A stretch of DNA of 64,000 bases from Protula sp. h YS-2021 (GCA_949752745.1 OX457024.1:112100104-112164103), one strand, 5' to 3'; positions 35,500 through 48,060 are shown, numbered from the stretch's first letter. The notes: generated from the sequence alone by a model not told the origin. Made by a program: numbers and translations.

Positions 35500-36180
35500 C
35501 CGTTTTCGAGATAATGATCAACTTCCGGTTTTTGACCTTGACCATAACGGAGCAGGCCAAGGTCACCGAGGTACCTCTTATATAACGTATTTTAGTCTTA
35601 AAGGATGGAAAACAAGCTCAAAATTGCTCCAACCGTTTTCGAGATAATGGGCAATTTTCCATTAACGGATTACGATATACAAAGGCCACATGACCTTGAA
35701 CTTGACCCTAAATGTCGAGATTCAGTCCACAATGTTATTGCCTTCTGACACCGTACGCGTGTTGAATCAAGGATTTGAGCGATTTTTCCAGCAATTTTAC
35801 CTGATGAGTAGGGGTATAAAAAATATTTTGCGGATTTCACGACAACTCATTACCCTCTATGTTTCTGCCACATGCCATCTTTCTACTACAAATCCTGTAG
35901 GAGGTGTTTTCTGAAAACCACTTTGAGGTAAAAAATACTTTGACCTCAATTTGACCTTGACCTTGAAGGTCAAAGCCACAAAAATTTGCGGATTTCACGA
36001 TGTCTCATTACCTTCTATCTCTGTGCCAAATTTCATTGTCCTACGTTAAATAGCGTAGAAGGAGTTTTCTGGAAACCTCCGAGACGAAAAAAAAACACAA
36101 AAAAGGAAGGAACAAACAGCCAGAGTTCTTATCAAAGCATACCCATTTGCAAAATGATTTGCAAGTGGGAATTATAACGC
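35500..36180 (-). repeat. GACCTTGACC dispersed repeat family
   Basis: Reverse-oriented match to 2120-2930 (ccgttttcgagataatg, ggccaaggtcaccgaggtacctctta). It is followed by phrases with TGACCTTGA at 35533, 35691, 35952 and 35958, and a twice-repeated ttgcggatttcacgatgtctcattacc block (35829 and 35981). Ends with gcaagtgggaattataacgc. Confidence 0.65.
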
Positions 36181-36764
36181 CAGCGCCACCAAAACAGAGC
36201 AGAAAATCAGATAACTCCTGGTAAAATATATGGTTGGAAGGGAAACATTTTCATTCGCATAAGAAACAAAGTAACCATGCATTGTAACAACTGTGCCCTT
36301 TGTTCTTTTAACCTTGAAGGATGTTTTATAGGTCACCCTGTTCTTTTGACCTTCAAGGGTGTTTTTAAGGTCAGTCTGTAGAAGAGCTGCGGATTTCCAC
36401 TCCGCTGCTGGAAATTTCTGGAGCGTGATGTTTTCATCCTGGATTTCGGGTTTCTCATTCTGATGGTATGAAGTATTTGTATTTCATTGAAGAGCTCAAG
36501 ATTTGGTTGTTTGTTCTCCCGTTCGGCGTGAATGAAAGCTTCATTTGAAACGATCTTGCTTTAGAAAACAAGAGGGGCGAAAATGAAGGAAGGTCAAAGA
36601 AACAGTGAGAGAATAAGTAGATGGAAAATAATTCCGATCAGGCATTCAGACAATGTGTATAATGTGGTGGTATAACGGGGTCATTTGGGTGGGAATGACC
36701 CCATTATGAATATCACTACATAACCGCCACATAGAGAGGGGGAGGGGCTGAGGTGGGGACAGAG
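36181..36764. other. Gene-free DNA
   Basis: Short echo of aaccttgaaggatgttttataggtc / gaccttcaagggtgtttttaaggtc near 36310-36376. Nothing else recognised. Confidence 0.4.
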
Positions 36765-37217
36765 CGACCCTGCTATAATCCGAGAAATAACTCGTTGTTC
36801 CATAATTCGAAATATACAGTCGGTCGAACACTTTTGCTCGGTCCCGATTTTTTTCCACTGTAAGACTTAAAGCGCCTTCGGTAACTCAAATCTTCCCCAA
36901 CCTCTTGGGGAAGGTTTTTTTGTATTTGAAAACAGTGGCAATACAGTGGCAGAGTGAAGGGTGTTTTAGGGGGGTGGGACCGGGTAGTTGGGGGTTAGTT
37001 TCTTGCTTTCAGATTGAGCATACCATTTGAAGGCAAAGTTTGAATATCTGCAGTTAGGATAAGGAAATAACTCGTTATTCCATAATTTTAAATATACAGT
37101 CGGTCGAATACTTTTGTTCGGTCCTCTGTAAGTCTTATAGCGCCTTCGGTAACTCAAATCTTCCCCAACACGAACCTGTTGAAAAAGGCCTTTCTTATTT
37201 AAAAACAGTGGCAATAC
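36765..37217. repeat. Direct duplication, ~170-bp unit spaced 284 bp
   Basis: 36780-36950 and 37063-37213 share gaaataactcgtt(g/a)ttccataatt, aaatatacagtcggtcgaa, agcgccttcggtaactcaaatcttcccc and aaaacagtggcaatac in order. Non-coding. Confidence 0.8.
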
Positions 37218-37574
37218 ACACCCTACTTTAGCGTAGTAAGTGGCATTGTTTTAACAACCTTATTACTGGGTGTTAAATTAGATCACGTTAGAGTCGTAGT
37301 TAGATTAGGTCAGAATATATTAGGTTTCTATGCTGTATTATCTATATTTTTAATTCTTTGTGTACCCAAGAAAGTTTCACCATACGTTTTGATAACAAAA
37401 GCATCGCTATAAATTACCCCAAAGTACAGCTTATTCTCAGTTCAGGTTTCACAGCAATTCTGTACGCAAATATGGCTAAAAGGAAATTAGTAACTCAACT
37501 CAGGAAACCGAGCCCGAACCGAAAGCATATCCAGGTGTCTCATCCAGGACGCCTAGAAGAACTGTATTACGATG

Positions 37575-37700
37575 GGAAAAAACAAAAACAAAAAAACAAA
37601 AACAAAAACAAAAGCAAAGAAAGCAACGAAAATAAAAAAACAAACAAAAATAAAACCAAAACAAACAAAAAAAAAACAGAAAAAAAACACAAAAAAGCTA
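37575..37700. repeat. (AAAAC)n A-rich tract
   Basis: Low-complexity A-rich run giving a Lys/Asn-rich plus-strand frame that is not a gene. Confidence 0.85.
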
Positions 37701-38209
37701 ATGCTGCTCAAAAATTCATGACTTAATTTAGATAATTCTAAGTGTAAATTTAATATCTAATTTGTAGGGTACATGGATATATGTGAGAGCTCGAATATTC
37801 CACATCGTTAAGTATTTTCCTCAGTTCCGCGAGGCTCGAGTTATGGAATATCCACTGTAGTTTTACATTTCATTATTTATCATCGTTTGAGTCTGGGATA
37901 GGGGCCCCCGGGACAACGACCTTCTAGAATAGCAACCCCTCCCCCCCCCCGAAGGACAAGGGCCCTCAGGGGTGTTTTGCTCTCGGGTGTTCCTGTCTCA
38001 TTCCCTGTTGTTTGCGTTGAGACACGTTTAATTTGACCATATTTTGGGCATATTACAGATAAATATATTCTTCCGTCTCTACACCTGACAATAAAATAAC
38101 TAAAACTGTGCACGTTCCCGGGAGTTTGAGGGGGATGGGTGGGTGGGGGTTATTATTACAGGACGCTAATTATGTTTCTCTGTAAAGGCAAAATGTTTTG
38201 TTCAAGTAA

Positions 38210-38210
<1 letters not shown>
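37701..38210. other. Gene-free DNA
   Basis: Contains a C10 tract near 37940 and G-rich phrases near 38120. No gene recognised. Confidence 0.4.
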
Positions 38211-38283
<73 letters not shown>

Positions 38284-38372
38284 TCTCTTCATCTCTACCT
38301 CTTCCTCTCTCTCTCTCCCCCCCTCTCTCTCCCTCTCTCTCTCTCTTCATCTCTATCTCTTCCTCTCTCTCT

Positions 38373-38415
<43 letters not shown>

Positions 38416-38510
38416 TCTCTCTTCATCTCTATCTCTTCCTCTCTCTCTCCCCCTCTCTCTCCCTCACCCTCTCTTCATCTCTATCTCTTCCTCTCTCTCT
38501 CCCCCTCTCT

Positions 38511-38574
<64 letters not shown>

Positions 38575-38582
38575 TCTCTCTC
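38211..38582. repeat. (CT)n compound microsatellite
   Basis: About 370 bp of CT dinucleotides with recurring ctcttcatctctatctcttc interruptions, which form a ~70-bp higher unit. The Ser/Leu (plus) and Arg/Glu (minus) frames are artefacts. Confidence 0.95.
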
Positions 38583-38781
38583 AACTTCAAATTTGGCGGG
38601 ATTATACCTTGGCTGGAATTGCAGGTTGCTATTTTATTTGACGTATATTGGACAACGCCATATGACGTTCCCTTTGCTTATTGATCCCCTTCCTAGAGAT
38701 GCGTGTTATTGTGTCCGTTAGTTAGTTGTTTATTTAGCAAACTTTTGTTTCAAAAGGCATCTACTCCTACAATTGTGACTC

Positions 38782-39690
38782 GATGTCATTTATTTTTGTT
38801 AAGAACATCCCTAGGCGATTGTACGTACATTTTGTACTTTATTTGTCGATCTGATGTTTTTTTTTAATTTTGGGGAAATTTTTGAAGAAAACAATCTCTT
38901 ACATATTTTATCCAATATCATTTATTTTCGGTTTAAGGTGCCTCTAAGGGATCGTGCTTTTTAATCGATCGGACAATGTATTTTTGGGGAACTTCTGAAG
39001 AAAACTTTTCAAAAATAATTCAAAATACATCTGCTGCTACATTGTTTATCCGATGTCATTTATTTTTAGTGTGAGGCGTTTTTATGAAGCCCTGAATATG
39101 ATTCATGCTTTTTTAGTTGATCAGACAATTTTTGTATTTTTGGAAAATTTTTGAAAAAAATCATAATGCAATTTCTCATACAGATTTTATCCAATGTCAT
39201 TAGTTTTTGGTATGAAGCATTTTAGAGGTCGAGCATACGCCTTGAGATGTTTTAGTCGATCGGACAATTTTTGCATTTTTTGGGGAATTTTTGAAGAAAA
39301 AATGCATTTCCTCCTACAGTTTTTATCTGATTTCGTTTATATTTGACATGAGGCATCTGTGGGTGGGTCGAGCATACGGCTTGTGCTTTTTGACTTGATC
39401 TGGAATGTTTTTATTTGGGGGGGGGGGGAATTTTTGAAGAAAATACCTCAAAATGCATCTTCTCCCACAGTTTTGATCCGATATCATTTATTTTGGGTGT
39501 AAGCCATGCTCTTGGGGTTCGTGAATACGGCTTGTGCTTTTTGAGTCGATCAAGGAATTTTTTGGGAATTTCTGAAGAAAAATTCAAAATGCGTTTATTC
39601 CTACAGCTTTTATCAGATGTCATTTATTTTTGGTATATGCCTTCATGGGTGGTCATGCATAAGGCGTGTGCTTTTAGAGTGAATTTTTAA
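38782..39690. repeat. ~139-bp tandem array, seven degenerate units
   Basis: Landmark g(a)atgtcatttatttttggt occurs at 38782, 38914, 39052, 39193, 39329, 39480 and 39616 (spacings 132-151 bp). Each is followed by (t)gaggcat, gtcgagcatacggcttgtgctttt, gtcgatcggacaattttt and tttttgaagaaaa, then aatgcat(c/t)t.ctcctacag. No reading frame is conserved across units, because the period is not a multiple of three. Confidence 0.85.
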
Positions 39691-39734
39691 TTTTTAATTT
39701 TTGAAATTAAAAAAAATAAAATGAATCTCCTGCT

Positions 39735-40965
39735 GCATTGCATCAACGTAAACTAAATAAACATGCGCACTGGTCCGAAATAAGAACTGGGCATCGACGG
39801 AAGTTAAGTAATCATGCGCAGTGGTTCGAAATGCGTACCGCACATCAAAACAACCTAAGTAACCATGCGCATTGGTATGAAATGCAAACCACGCATCAAC
39901 ACAAGTTAAAAAAACATGAGCAGTGGTCCGAAATACGAACCACATATCAACGCAAACTAAATAAACATGCGCACTGGTCCGAAATGTGAACCGCGCATCA
40001 ACGCAAGCTAAATAAACATGCGCGCTGGAGCAAAATAAGCACCGCGCATCAATGCAAGTGAAAAAACTATGTGCACTGGTTCGAAATGCGAACTGCGCCT
40101 TAATGGAACTTAAATAAACACCCGTACTTTTTAAAATAAGAACTGCGCATCAACGCAACGTAAATAAACAAAAACCACTGGTCCAAAATTGGAACCCCGC
40201 ATCAACTCAAGTTAAAAAATATGCGCATTGTTCTGAAATATGAACCGCACATCGACACAAGTTAAATAAACGTGCGCAGTGGTTTCAACTTCGAACCGCA
40301 CATCAATGTAAGTGACATAAACATGTGCGCTGGTGCAAATAAGCACCGCGCATCAACACATGTTAAATATACATGCACATTGGTCCGAATGCGAACTGAG
40401 CATCAACGCTTCCTTCCTAAACTTGCTCACTGCTCCAATATAAGAACCTCGTATCAACACAAGTTAGATAAACATGCGCATTGGTCTGAAATAAGAACCG
40501 CACGTCAACGGAAGTTTAATAAACATGCGCACTGGTCTGAAATGCAAACCACGCATCAACAAAAGTTAAATAAGCATGCGCATTGGTCCGAAATGCGAAC
40601 TGCTCATCAACGCAAATTGAATAAGCACGCACACTGGTCCGAAACGCGAATTACGCATCGACACAAGTTAAATATGCGCACTGGTCCGACGTGCGAACTG
40701 TGCATAAACACAAGTTGAATAATCATGCGCACTGGCCCAAAATGCGAACCGCTCATCAACGCAAGTTAGATAAACATGCACACTGGTCTGAAATGTAAAC
40801 CGCGCATCAACGCAAGTTAAATAAACATGCGCACTGGTTCATAAAAGAACTGCACATCAACACAAATCAAATAAACATGCGTACTGGTCTGAATAAGAGC
40901 CGCACATCGAGACAAGTTACGTAAACATTCGCACTGGTCTGAAATGCGATCCGCGTAATAATTGT
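39735..40965. repeat. 51-bp tandem array, about 24 units
   Basis: Unit: catcaacgcaagttaaataa, acatgcgcactggtccgaaa, t(g/a)cgaaccgcg. Most units are 51 bp, so both strands can stay open over several units with a 17-residue repeat: HQRKLNKHAHWSEMRTA on the plus strand and FRTSAHVYLTCVDARFA-like on the minus. Frames are broken by indels (40015-40270, after 40718). There is no start context, splice signal or flanking domain, so I treat it as a minisatellite. Confidence 0.9.
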
Positions 40966-41727
40966 GTATGTTCGACCAACAGTACACGTGTGGGGATAAC
41001 ATTTCCATACGTTGTTCGAAGGTATCTCTGGTAGACGCTCCAGTCTATGAGAGATACACAAGATCTGTTAGTATTTTTCTTGGAAATAAATCTTTATATG
41101 TATTTATCGGTCTATGTTCGGGTCCGTTGCTAAATAAATTATTTAGCTAGCTGTTCGCCATCTCGTCTTTTGATGTTAAATTTTTTAGGGAAATTCCTTT
41201 GCTCATGCAAATTGGAATTGGTCTTATTGTTTTTTTTCAAGAATCTGATGAAAATGCGAATAGTAAAACTTGCCTGTCGTGACCAAGATAAAAAAGACAT
41301 ACAGTAAAACATCTGCAGTGACCACCTTCCAAACACGCATAAAAAGACGTGAAGTATAAGCCCGGTTTTCAGCGAGTATATTCAACATTATTAAACTTGT
41401 ACCTAGAGGGGGCCAACACTTGCCAGCCATGCAGTTGTTGTTCTGTAGCCCGGGTTCGAATCCCACTCGTGGTCGGGAATCACGACAATTTTCAAACTCT
41501 CCAAGGATGTCGGTGTGCCTATATAGTCCTCTTATATCAAGTTAGAGTTGCATTATTGTCAAGTGTATGTGCCAATAGATAGGGATTTCAGAGACACTAT
41601 ACGGGCAAGTCGAAATTATCATAATCCTGAGTTTAAAAAATTATAATCAATAATTATCATACATGTATGCGCATATTGTAAACCGGTTTGAGGGGGTTGG
41701 CTGAAAAATCGGTATATAAAAACTCAC
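40966..41727. other. Gene-free DNA with an isolated B-box-like phrase
   Basis: At 41448-41466 the phrase cccgggttcgaatcccac looks like a tRNA T-arm, but no D-arm or anticodon arm lies upstream. It is probably a decayed SINE piece. No genes. Confidence 0.4.
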
Positions 41728-41783
41728 TATTATTATTATTATTATTATTATTATAATTATTATTATTATTATTATTATTATTA
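41728..41783. repeat. (ATT)n microsatellite
   Basis: Trinucleotide run with one taattat interruption. The poly-Ile minus-strand frame is an artefact. Confidence 0.95.
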
Positions 41784-42110
41784 GATGTACATAGAATTTA
41801 AGGATTAACTTACCCACAGTTACGTAGCTCCCACTTCTAACTTCAAGAATGAGATAAATGTATTCCCTAACCATGCTTCTGTGCACATAAGATATATATA
41901 TGTATTAGTTCAAAAGAATTATAGTTCTGAAACACCACAAATCTGTCAAAATGAAACTTTACACTGTATATGGAAGAAGGAACAAGCATTTAAAAAGGAA
42001 TTGCGGGTTGTCGGGGAAACATCTGTTTGTGTTTATAAAAACAAACAGCAATGCTGGGTAATACGTGTTTGGATGTTGTTGTGCACTGGTCGCTCTAGTT
42101 ATCTGTATCA

Positions 42111-42310
42111 NNNNNNNNNNNNNNNNNNNNNNNNNNNNNNNNNNNNNNNNNNNNNNNNNNNNNNNNNNNNNNNNNNNNNNNNNNNNNNNNNNNNNNNNNN
42201 NNNNNNNNNNNNNNNNNNNNNNNNNNNNNNNNNNNNNNNNNNNNNNNNNNNNNNNNNNNNNNNNNNNNNNNNNNNNNNNNNNNNNNNNNNNNNNNNNNNN
42301 NNNNNNNNNN
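42111..42310. other. Assembly gap (200 N)
   Basis: Exactly 200 N, a placeholder length. Frames reported across it have no meaning. Confidence 0.99.
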
Positions 42311-42544
42311 TGTCTTTGGTCAGGTATTTCGTGTTTCTGGCCTTCAGCCATTCCAAGTGGGTGCCATTTCGGGGCGTGTTGCGAAATTCGGTCTAGTTAT
42401 TTCTTGGATAAGTCGCACAGTTATTGTTAAACATTTAAAGAAAGGTGTATGAATTCACCATCCCCTATCTCCTCACGCACCTCTCCTCACGCACCTCACA
42501 CAGACATTGTGTTTGTATGTATTTAAGAATGTATGTATGTATGT

Positions 42545-43015
42545 GTATGTGTTTGTGTGTCAGTCTGTTGTGCACAAAATGTTGCGTGCAAGATATCTCG
42601 AGAACGAGTGAAGGCGTATGACGTCATTCCGTGAAAACCTTGTGTGCGAAATATCTCAGCCGCTGAACATCGGAGAAAATTGAAATCTGGTGGGATTGTT
42701 CCTTGATAGGTCGGAAAACTTTTTTTGAAAGCATAACGAGTGCGGCTTATGACGTCATCACGTAATATATACATATATTTTGAATAAGATCTTGTGTGCA
42801 AAATACATCGGTAATGGAAAGTCATATCGATTCAAATTTTATGTGAATATTTATTGGGTCAGTCGAACGGTTTTTGTCAGCTTTTAACACATGTTACATT
42901 TTTAGGAAAGGCGCATGACGTCATTACATAAAAATCTTGTAGGTAAGATTTGTTAGCCGCTGAACAGTGGAGAAAGTTGAAACTGGAATAAAAGAGACAT
43001 TCATCAAATTTTGGA
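42545..43015. repeat. Dispersed repeat, CAGCCGCTGAACA family
   Basis: gtgtgtcagtctgttgtgca, tgcaagatatctcgagaac, tatgacgtcattccg, atctcagccgctgaacatcgg and gtgggattgttccttg are followed by a second, diverged pass of the same phrases ending gccgctgaacagtggagaaa (42958). It matches 62545-62960 and 9490-9740. Confidence 0.75.
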
Positions 43016-43019
43016 TGAA

Positions 43020-43870
43020 TATTCACCAGTCTGTCGTCTCTAATTGCTATTTTTGACGATCCACCCAAATTGGGTAAATGAAGCATTTATAATTTGTTGT
43101 TTGCCAGTTTTTGAAATGCTCTTTCTCTCACAATTTCAATCGGATTCCCTTCAAATTTCGCATAAATGTTCACCAGGCGGTCCTCTCGTGAAATGTTGCT
43201 TTATTGGCGATCCATCCAAAATTGGCAAAATCGGGGTATTTTTAAAACGAAATGGTAAGCAATTTTTAAAAAGGCTTTTCCTACAATTTTGATGAGATTG
43301 ACTTTGCATTTTGTGCGAATGTGTACTGGTAGTCCTTTTGAATTTTTTTGATGATCCGCCAATATTTGGCCAAATAGAAGCTATTTAAAAATGGTTTTAT
43401 CTTCCACAGTTTTTTTCAGATTGCCTTCAAATTTTGCATAAATAGTAATTAGGCCTTCCTCTCTTGAAACGTTGTTTTTAAAAGTTAATTTTTAGCGATC
43501 TGCCAAGAATTGGTTAAATGAATGACATGCAAAAGATTTAGTAGCCAATTTCCGAAATGTTTCTTCTCCCACATTTTTGATAGGTTTTCTTTCCAGTCTT
43601 AAACGATTTTTTCCTAAATGTTGAAAATTTACTCTCTTGGTTGAGCCGTCAAAATTTAGCTAAGAAAGGAAAGCATTTATGATTTTTTGGTAAGTAATTT
43701 TCAAAATACTTCGGATCAGCTTCAAGGTGACCTTTTTGGTCAACCGCCAGAAATTGGCTAAATGGGGGAGAGGGGAGGGGAGAGGAATTTAAAAAAAATT
43801 GATAGCCAATTTTCACATTGTTTCTTCTTCTATATTTTTTACCGGATTACCTTTTAAGGGCACTTTCAAA
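43020..43870. repeat. Degenerate ~140-150-bp tandem repeat, CCAAAATTGGC family
   Basis: About six units with ccacccaaattgggtaaatg, ccatccaaaattggcaaaat, ccgccaatatttggccaaat, tgccaagaattggttaaatg and ccgccagaaattggctaaat near 43060, 43205, 43355, 43500 and 43745. Each is followed by a caattttcaaaatg..tt.t.c.acaattt block. Same family as 11220-11760. Confidence 0.65.
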
Positions 43871-44439
43871 AATTGACCTCATCCAGCCGTTTAAGGTTTC
43901 AGGGTTGAAGATTTTTGAAATAGTTCTTCTCCAAGTAATTTTAGTCAGTTCATGTTTGAAGCGTAGTCCAACGTTACGACTGCTTTGAAATTTGCTTGAG
44001 ATCCGGCAGATACCAGGCACATGCCGGCCTTTAACAATGTTTCACTAACCGGTTTTTAACATAACACTGTCGTTTTTTCTTGGTGACAAACGGGTCTATT
44101 GATAATTTTATTCACTCGATCTCGTTCGGTTACAATGTCCCTGAACATTCTTGTTAATTTTGTTCCGTTTGAGTGGTTTCAAGGCAACTGCTGCCAGACC
44201 ATTTGACGTATAAAGATGAAAGTTAGCAAAGGTAAAGCGTGATAAGATTCCGTTTGAATCGCGGGTTTTTTCCTTGATCTTGAAGGTCGAGGTCAATTTG
44301 AGGTCAGAATATTTTAGAAACCCTATTTATCACAAAAATGACTAGAAATAGGACTAAAAGGTGTGTTTAAGCGCATATACCATTTGAATAGAGAGTCATA
44401 GAAAAGTCATCTTCCAACCTGAAACTTGGTCTTTATGAT
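43871..44439. other. Gene-free DNA
   Basis: Contains cttgatcttgaaggtcgagg near 44273, related to the GACCTTGACC family. No gene recognised. Confidence 0.4.
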
Positions 44440-44800
44440 CAAAGTCAGAGTTCACCTGACCTTTGTATCGTGTGAACCGTTACCGATAAGACCATTTATC
44501 TTGAAAATGGCAAGAGATTTTGAGCATACTTTCGAATGTTTTGGTCGAAAACTGGAAGTTAGCCATTGTCTCGAAAATGGTTAGAGACATTGCGGTTTTG
44601 AGCTAATCTTTGGGGGCTTTAAGGACGTTACAAAATAGGTACCTAGCTTACCTTTTCTTTTTCGATCAAGGTCATGGTCGAAAACCGAAAAATAGCCATT
44701 ATCTCGGAAACAATTAGAGATAAATAGAGGGAGTTTGGAACTTATGTTTTCACCCTCTGGGCTTTAAAGACACTATTGGAACCACAGATGCCCCGACCTT
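44440..44800 (+). repeat. GACCTTGACC dispersed repeat family
   Basis: gaaaactggaagttagccattgtctcgaaaatggttagagac (44548) and tcatggtcgaaaaccgaaaaatagccattatctcggaaac (44670) are two units of the array type at 2120-2930, about 120 bp apart. Confidence 0.65.
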
Positions 44801-45144
44801 CGCACCTGCACTTACAATTTTTGTGCATTATGCAAGTGGGTTATGCCGCTATCTAGGTGAATTCGGGTCTAGTTGCCTATCGTCTTCAAGTCTCGGCTAG
44901 TCCCCCCTCTCCCTCAGATAATAAAAAATCATCGGCCTTAACATGGTGCAAGGAAATTTCGCAATGTTGTCGGAGGTAAGGGAGGAGGGGTGGCGAGGTC
45001 TTTCGATCCAGATCAATTTGTAATGGGCATCGATCGGCGTTTTAGCTGTGGCACCACACCGGCATGTATCAAATGCAGTTCGCCTTATTAAATCCCATCA
45101 AAATCCGTTGTCTCTGGCAAGCTGATCTTATGGTCGAACTACTC

Positions 45145-45295
45145 ATAACGACATCGGATATATACATTGGTTACAACGACATAAATTATATCAGCATTGG
45201 TTGTAACGATATTGGTTATAACGACATCGAGTATATCGACATCTTTTGTAACAATATCGCTTATAACGAAATCGATTAGAACGACATCCGTGGCG
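45145..45295. repeat. TTGGTTATAACGACATC short tandem repeat
   Basis: Degenerate 18-bp units with gt(t)ataacgacatcg cores, six to eight copies. Non-coding. Confidence 0.65.
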
Positions 45296-45974
45296 ACTCA
45301 ATTGTGTGGTCGCAATGAAGTCTCGCATTTTAAAAGCACCGATTATAAAGACAAACAGGATATACAGCACACCAGATATCGCAACATGGTTTCTTGCTCC
45401 CAGCCTTGCTTTACAGTGTACTTGTCCTGTATACAACGCAAAGTGTGTTCTTTTTTTTTTTTTGAGCTGACAAGATATCATTGGACAACAGCCAAGAATA
45501 ACATAGAGCGTAAAATGGGTGTTTTTTGCCTTACGACAGCTGACTGGTGAAGTGTTTACACCGCCGTCTTTTATCAGTGCACTAAAATGCTGAAGAGCGC
45601 GATTGAATAGAACGCATGTGATCTGAAGGGTCAAAATATGTGATTATTGTTTGCGAAGTTTAGTCTCTTTAGGGAGAATTCGGGCCTCCTTAAGTTGTAA
45701 CCTCCCCCATAACTTCTTCCTCTCTACCCCCCCCCCCACCCCCCATCTCCCCCACTCCCCACCCCTGTGCCTCACTTATTATGTCGTTATCTTTCGAACT
45801 ATTGTTGAAAAATTCCTCCACTCCCACCCCCCCCCCCACCAAGTTAGCCCAGTTACTGTAACTCAGCGGGAAATTGTTTAAAATGTATTGTGACCTTTGT
45901 CAGTTATGTCAGAGAATGTTTCTAGCAAAAGAAAGAAAAAATACAAAAAAAAAAAAAAAAAAAACACAAAAAAT
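45296..45974. other. Gene-free DNA with homopolymer tracts
   Basis: T13 at 45451, C-rich tracts at 45727-45770 and 45822-45840, and an A-run at 45942-45963. No gene recognised. Confidence 0.45.
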
Positions 45975-46190
45975 ATCCCACTGTGGGTTGGGTGATCTTG
46001 AGAATACAGCCAGTGCTTTATGTTCTGTGCATGTCGTAAGAGATGACTAATCGGAATTTCTTTCTTTCTAACTCCTTTTTTACTATTTCTTCATTCTTCC
46101 TTCTTTTTCCCAATTGTTTCTTTCGCAATGCGTCCCAATATACACATCACACTTGGTGAACGGGACGTTAAACACCAAACCAACAACAGC
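45975..46190 (+). repeat. Probable SINE body or tail
   Basis: ccactgtgggttgggtgatc, then tgcatgtcgtaagagatgac, and a 3' phrase gacgttaaacaccaaaccaac followed by an A-run. From memory, gtcgtaagaggcgacta and acgttaaacaccaac tails are common in invertebrate, especially molluscan, SINEs. The tRNA-like head is not identifiable. Call by phrase recognition only. Confidence 0.45.
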
Positions 46191-47359
46191 AAAAAAAAAA
46201 AAACATCGCTTTGCGTATGTTAAACTGGAATGTGGGTGGCGTTGGTGCACTCTCCACCAAAAGTCACAAATAAGGAGGGGGGGGGGCGGGGGAGTTGAAT
46301 GTGGACAGTCACCGTGTTAGGTTTCGAGAGTAGGTTAGGAACTGGTCACGAAACCACATCCCCCTCGCTTCCTCCCCTTTCCCCTCCCCTCTCTTTCCCC
46401 CGCCCACCTCCCGTCTTCTGCTCCCCAATGCCAGATCCAGCGCGACCCCTCATACTCGCCTCTGTGAAGTTCTGGGCGTGTCAAAATTATCATCTCGCCC
46501 CCAACTGCCTTCCCTCCTACCCCAATGTATAATATAATAATAACAAGGGTCGTTATGGTTACAGAACCGCCTTGTTGGGTCCGGGATGAGGAGGCGTTCT
46601 GAATGTTGGTCGTACAAAACAAGTGCCTTTTACTTTCGTTAGACGCAGGCATCACTGTAGGAACTGTGGCAAGGTAATTCGAAGTGGCAAGAATAAACAA
46701 CTTTTAATAGGATTTTTTATGATGAAAACAAAGCGAAACAAATACCGATTAACATGGGGAATTGGTCAAACGATACACGAAAACTGAACAAAAAATAACA
46801 TTGAACATTACAGGTAAGTATATTCGTTAGACTAAAACGATACTGTGCGTCTTTTATAGCTCAAGAGTTGATCAGGTAAGACTTGTGAAAGGGGTTAATT
46901 TTTTACTTGTTAAAATTTGTCGGTTTCCCCCATGGGCTTTCGTGATGTCTTCGCTTTGGCAGCCGTGCACACTGTCCACGGACGTTCTTGTTAAAGCTGA
47001 AGAGTTGTTCAAGTAAAGGAGTTGTGAAAGGGGTAAAGTCTGAAATTACTCGCCATTAAAGAAAACCACCCACAATGTCTCTGTGCTAAAAAACGGCAGT
47101 TATTATTGTACTCAGGCGGTCCATCGATGTAAGAGCCCATGAGAGTGCTTCAGTCACGTCAGTCACAATACTGATAAAAAGACCTTTCATAAAAGCAAGC
47201 CAAACGTTTTATTATTTCATTCTTAAGTAAATACACACAAAGCCAGTCTTTAGCCCAAGGAAAAAATTCAGTTGTTTTTGTTCTCAGTAGAATCAATGAT
47301 ATAAAGTGATTGACACTTCAGTCGAAAAACATTTTCCAGAAAGCACTTATTTTGGTATA
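46191..47359. other. Gene-free DNA
   Basis: Two diverged copies of agctcaagagttgatcaggtaagacttgtgaaaggggt occur (46858 and 46997), a short direct duplication. No gene recognised. Confidence 0.45.
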
Positions 47360-48060
47360 TATATGGAATGCCATTTTCACATTTATTAGAGAATTAGTGA
47401 TCTCCAAAATTGATTTTTGATCTCAAAAAATGAATTTTTGATATCAGAAATTATTTTTTTCTATCTTTAATTGTATTTTTAATATCTCTAAATGTATTCT
47501 TGATCTCAAAAAATCATTTTTGATATCAATAAATACTTAGAGATATCAAAAAATATTTATTGATATCAAAAATGATTTAATGATATCAAAAATTGTTTTT
47601 TTGAGATCAAAAATTCAATTCTTGGTAGCAAAAATGAAATGTTTGAGAGCAAAATATCAATTTTGAGCTCAATATTTATTTTACTTTTATTGATATCAGG
47701 AATTTATTTCAGATATCAATATTTTAGAATGATACTTTTTTAAAATTTGTATTTGGAAATGATTTTTGATATTTTTAAGTAAAAAATCAGAAAAACACAT
47801 CTGTAAATAGGTAATGACTGATCCTCCTATACAGAGTCTTTCTTTAAATTTTTTACTGAACAAAAGTAATTCTTGAGATCAAAAATTGTGTTGTTATTAT
47901 TGATCTCAATAATTCAAGTTTTCATCTCCAAAATTTAATTGGCCATTCAATTATTATTAGCAAAATGTAAATTATTGAGATCTGCATTGATTTATTGATA
48001 TCTTTAATTATATTATGATATTCAAAATAAGCATTAAATGTTAAAACGGCATTCCATATA
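47360..48060. mobile_element. MITE with TATATGGAATGCC ends and GATATCAAAAAT interior
   Basis: Left end TATATGGAATGCCATTTTCA and right end AAACGGCATTCCATATA are inverted repeats extending imperfectly for ~25 bp. The 701-bp interior is almost wholly degenerate (g/t)a(t/g)atcaaaaat(g/t)a phrases on both strands. No coding capacity. A one-ended relative lies at 20078-20228. Confidence 0.75.

Noticed and set aside
38139..38684. 181-codon Ser/Leu-rich protein
   Set aside because: Translation of the CT microsatellite; no independent coding signal on either side.
39735..40965. CRISPR-like regular array
   Set aside because: The 51-bp units are contiguous and similar along their whole length, with no unique spacers, and the sequence is eukaryotic. 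It is a minisatellite.
41881..42430. Reading frames across 42111-42310
   Set aside because: They cross a 200-N gap and are meaningless.
46299..46700. Gly/Pro-rich frames on both strands
   Set aside because: They follow C-rich low-complexity sequence; no domain, start context or splice border.
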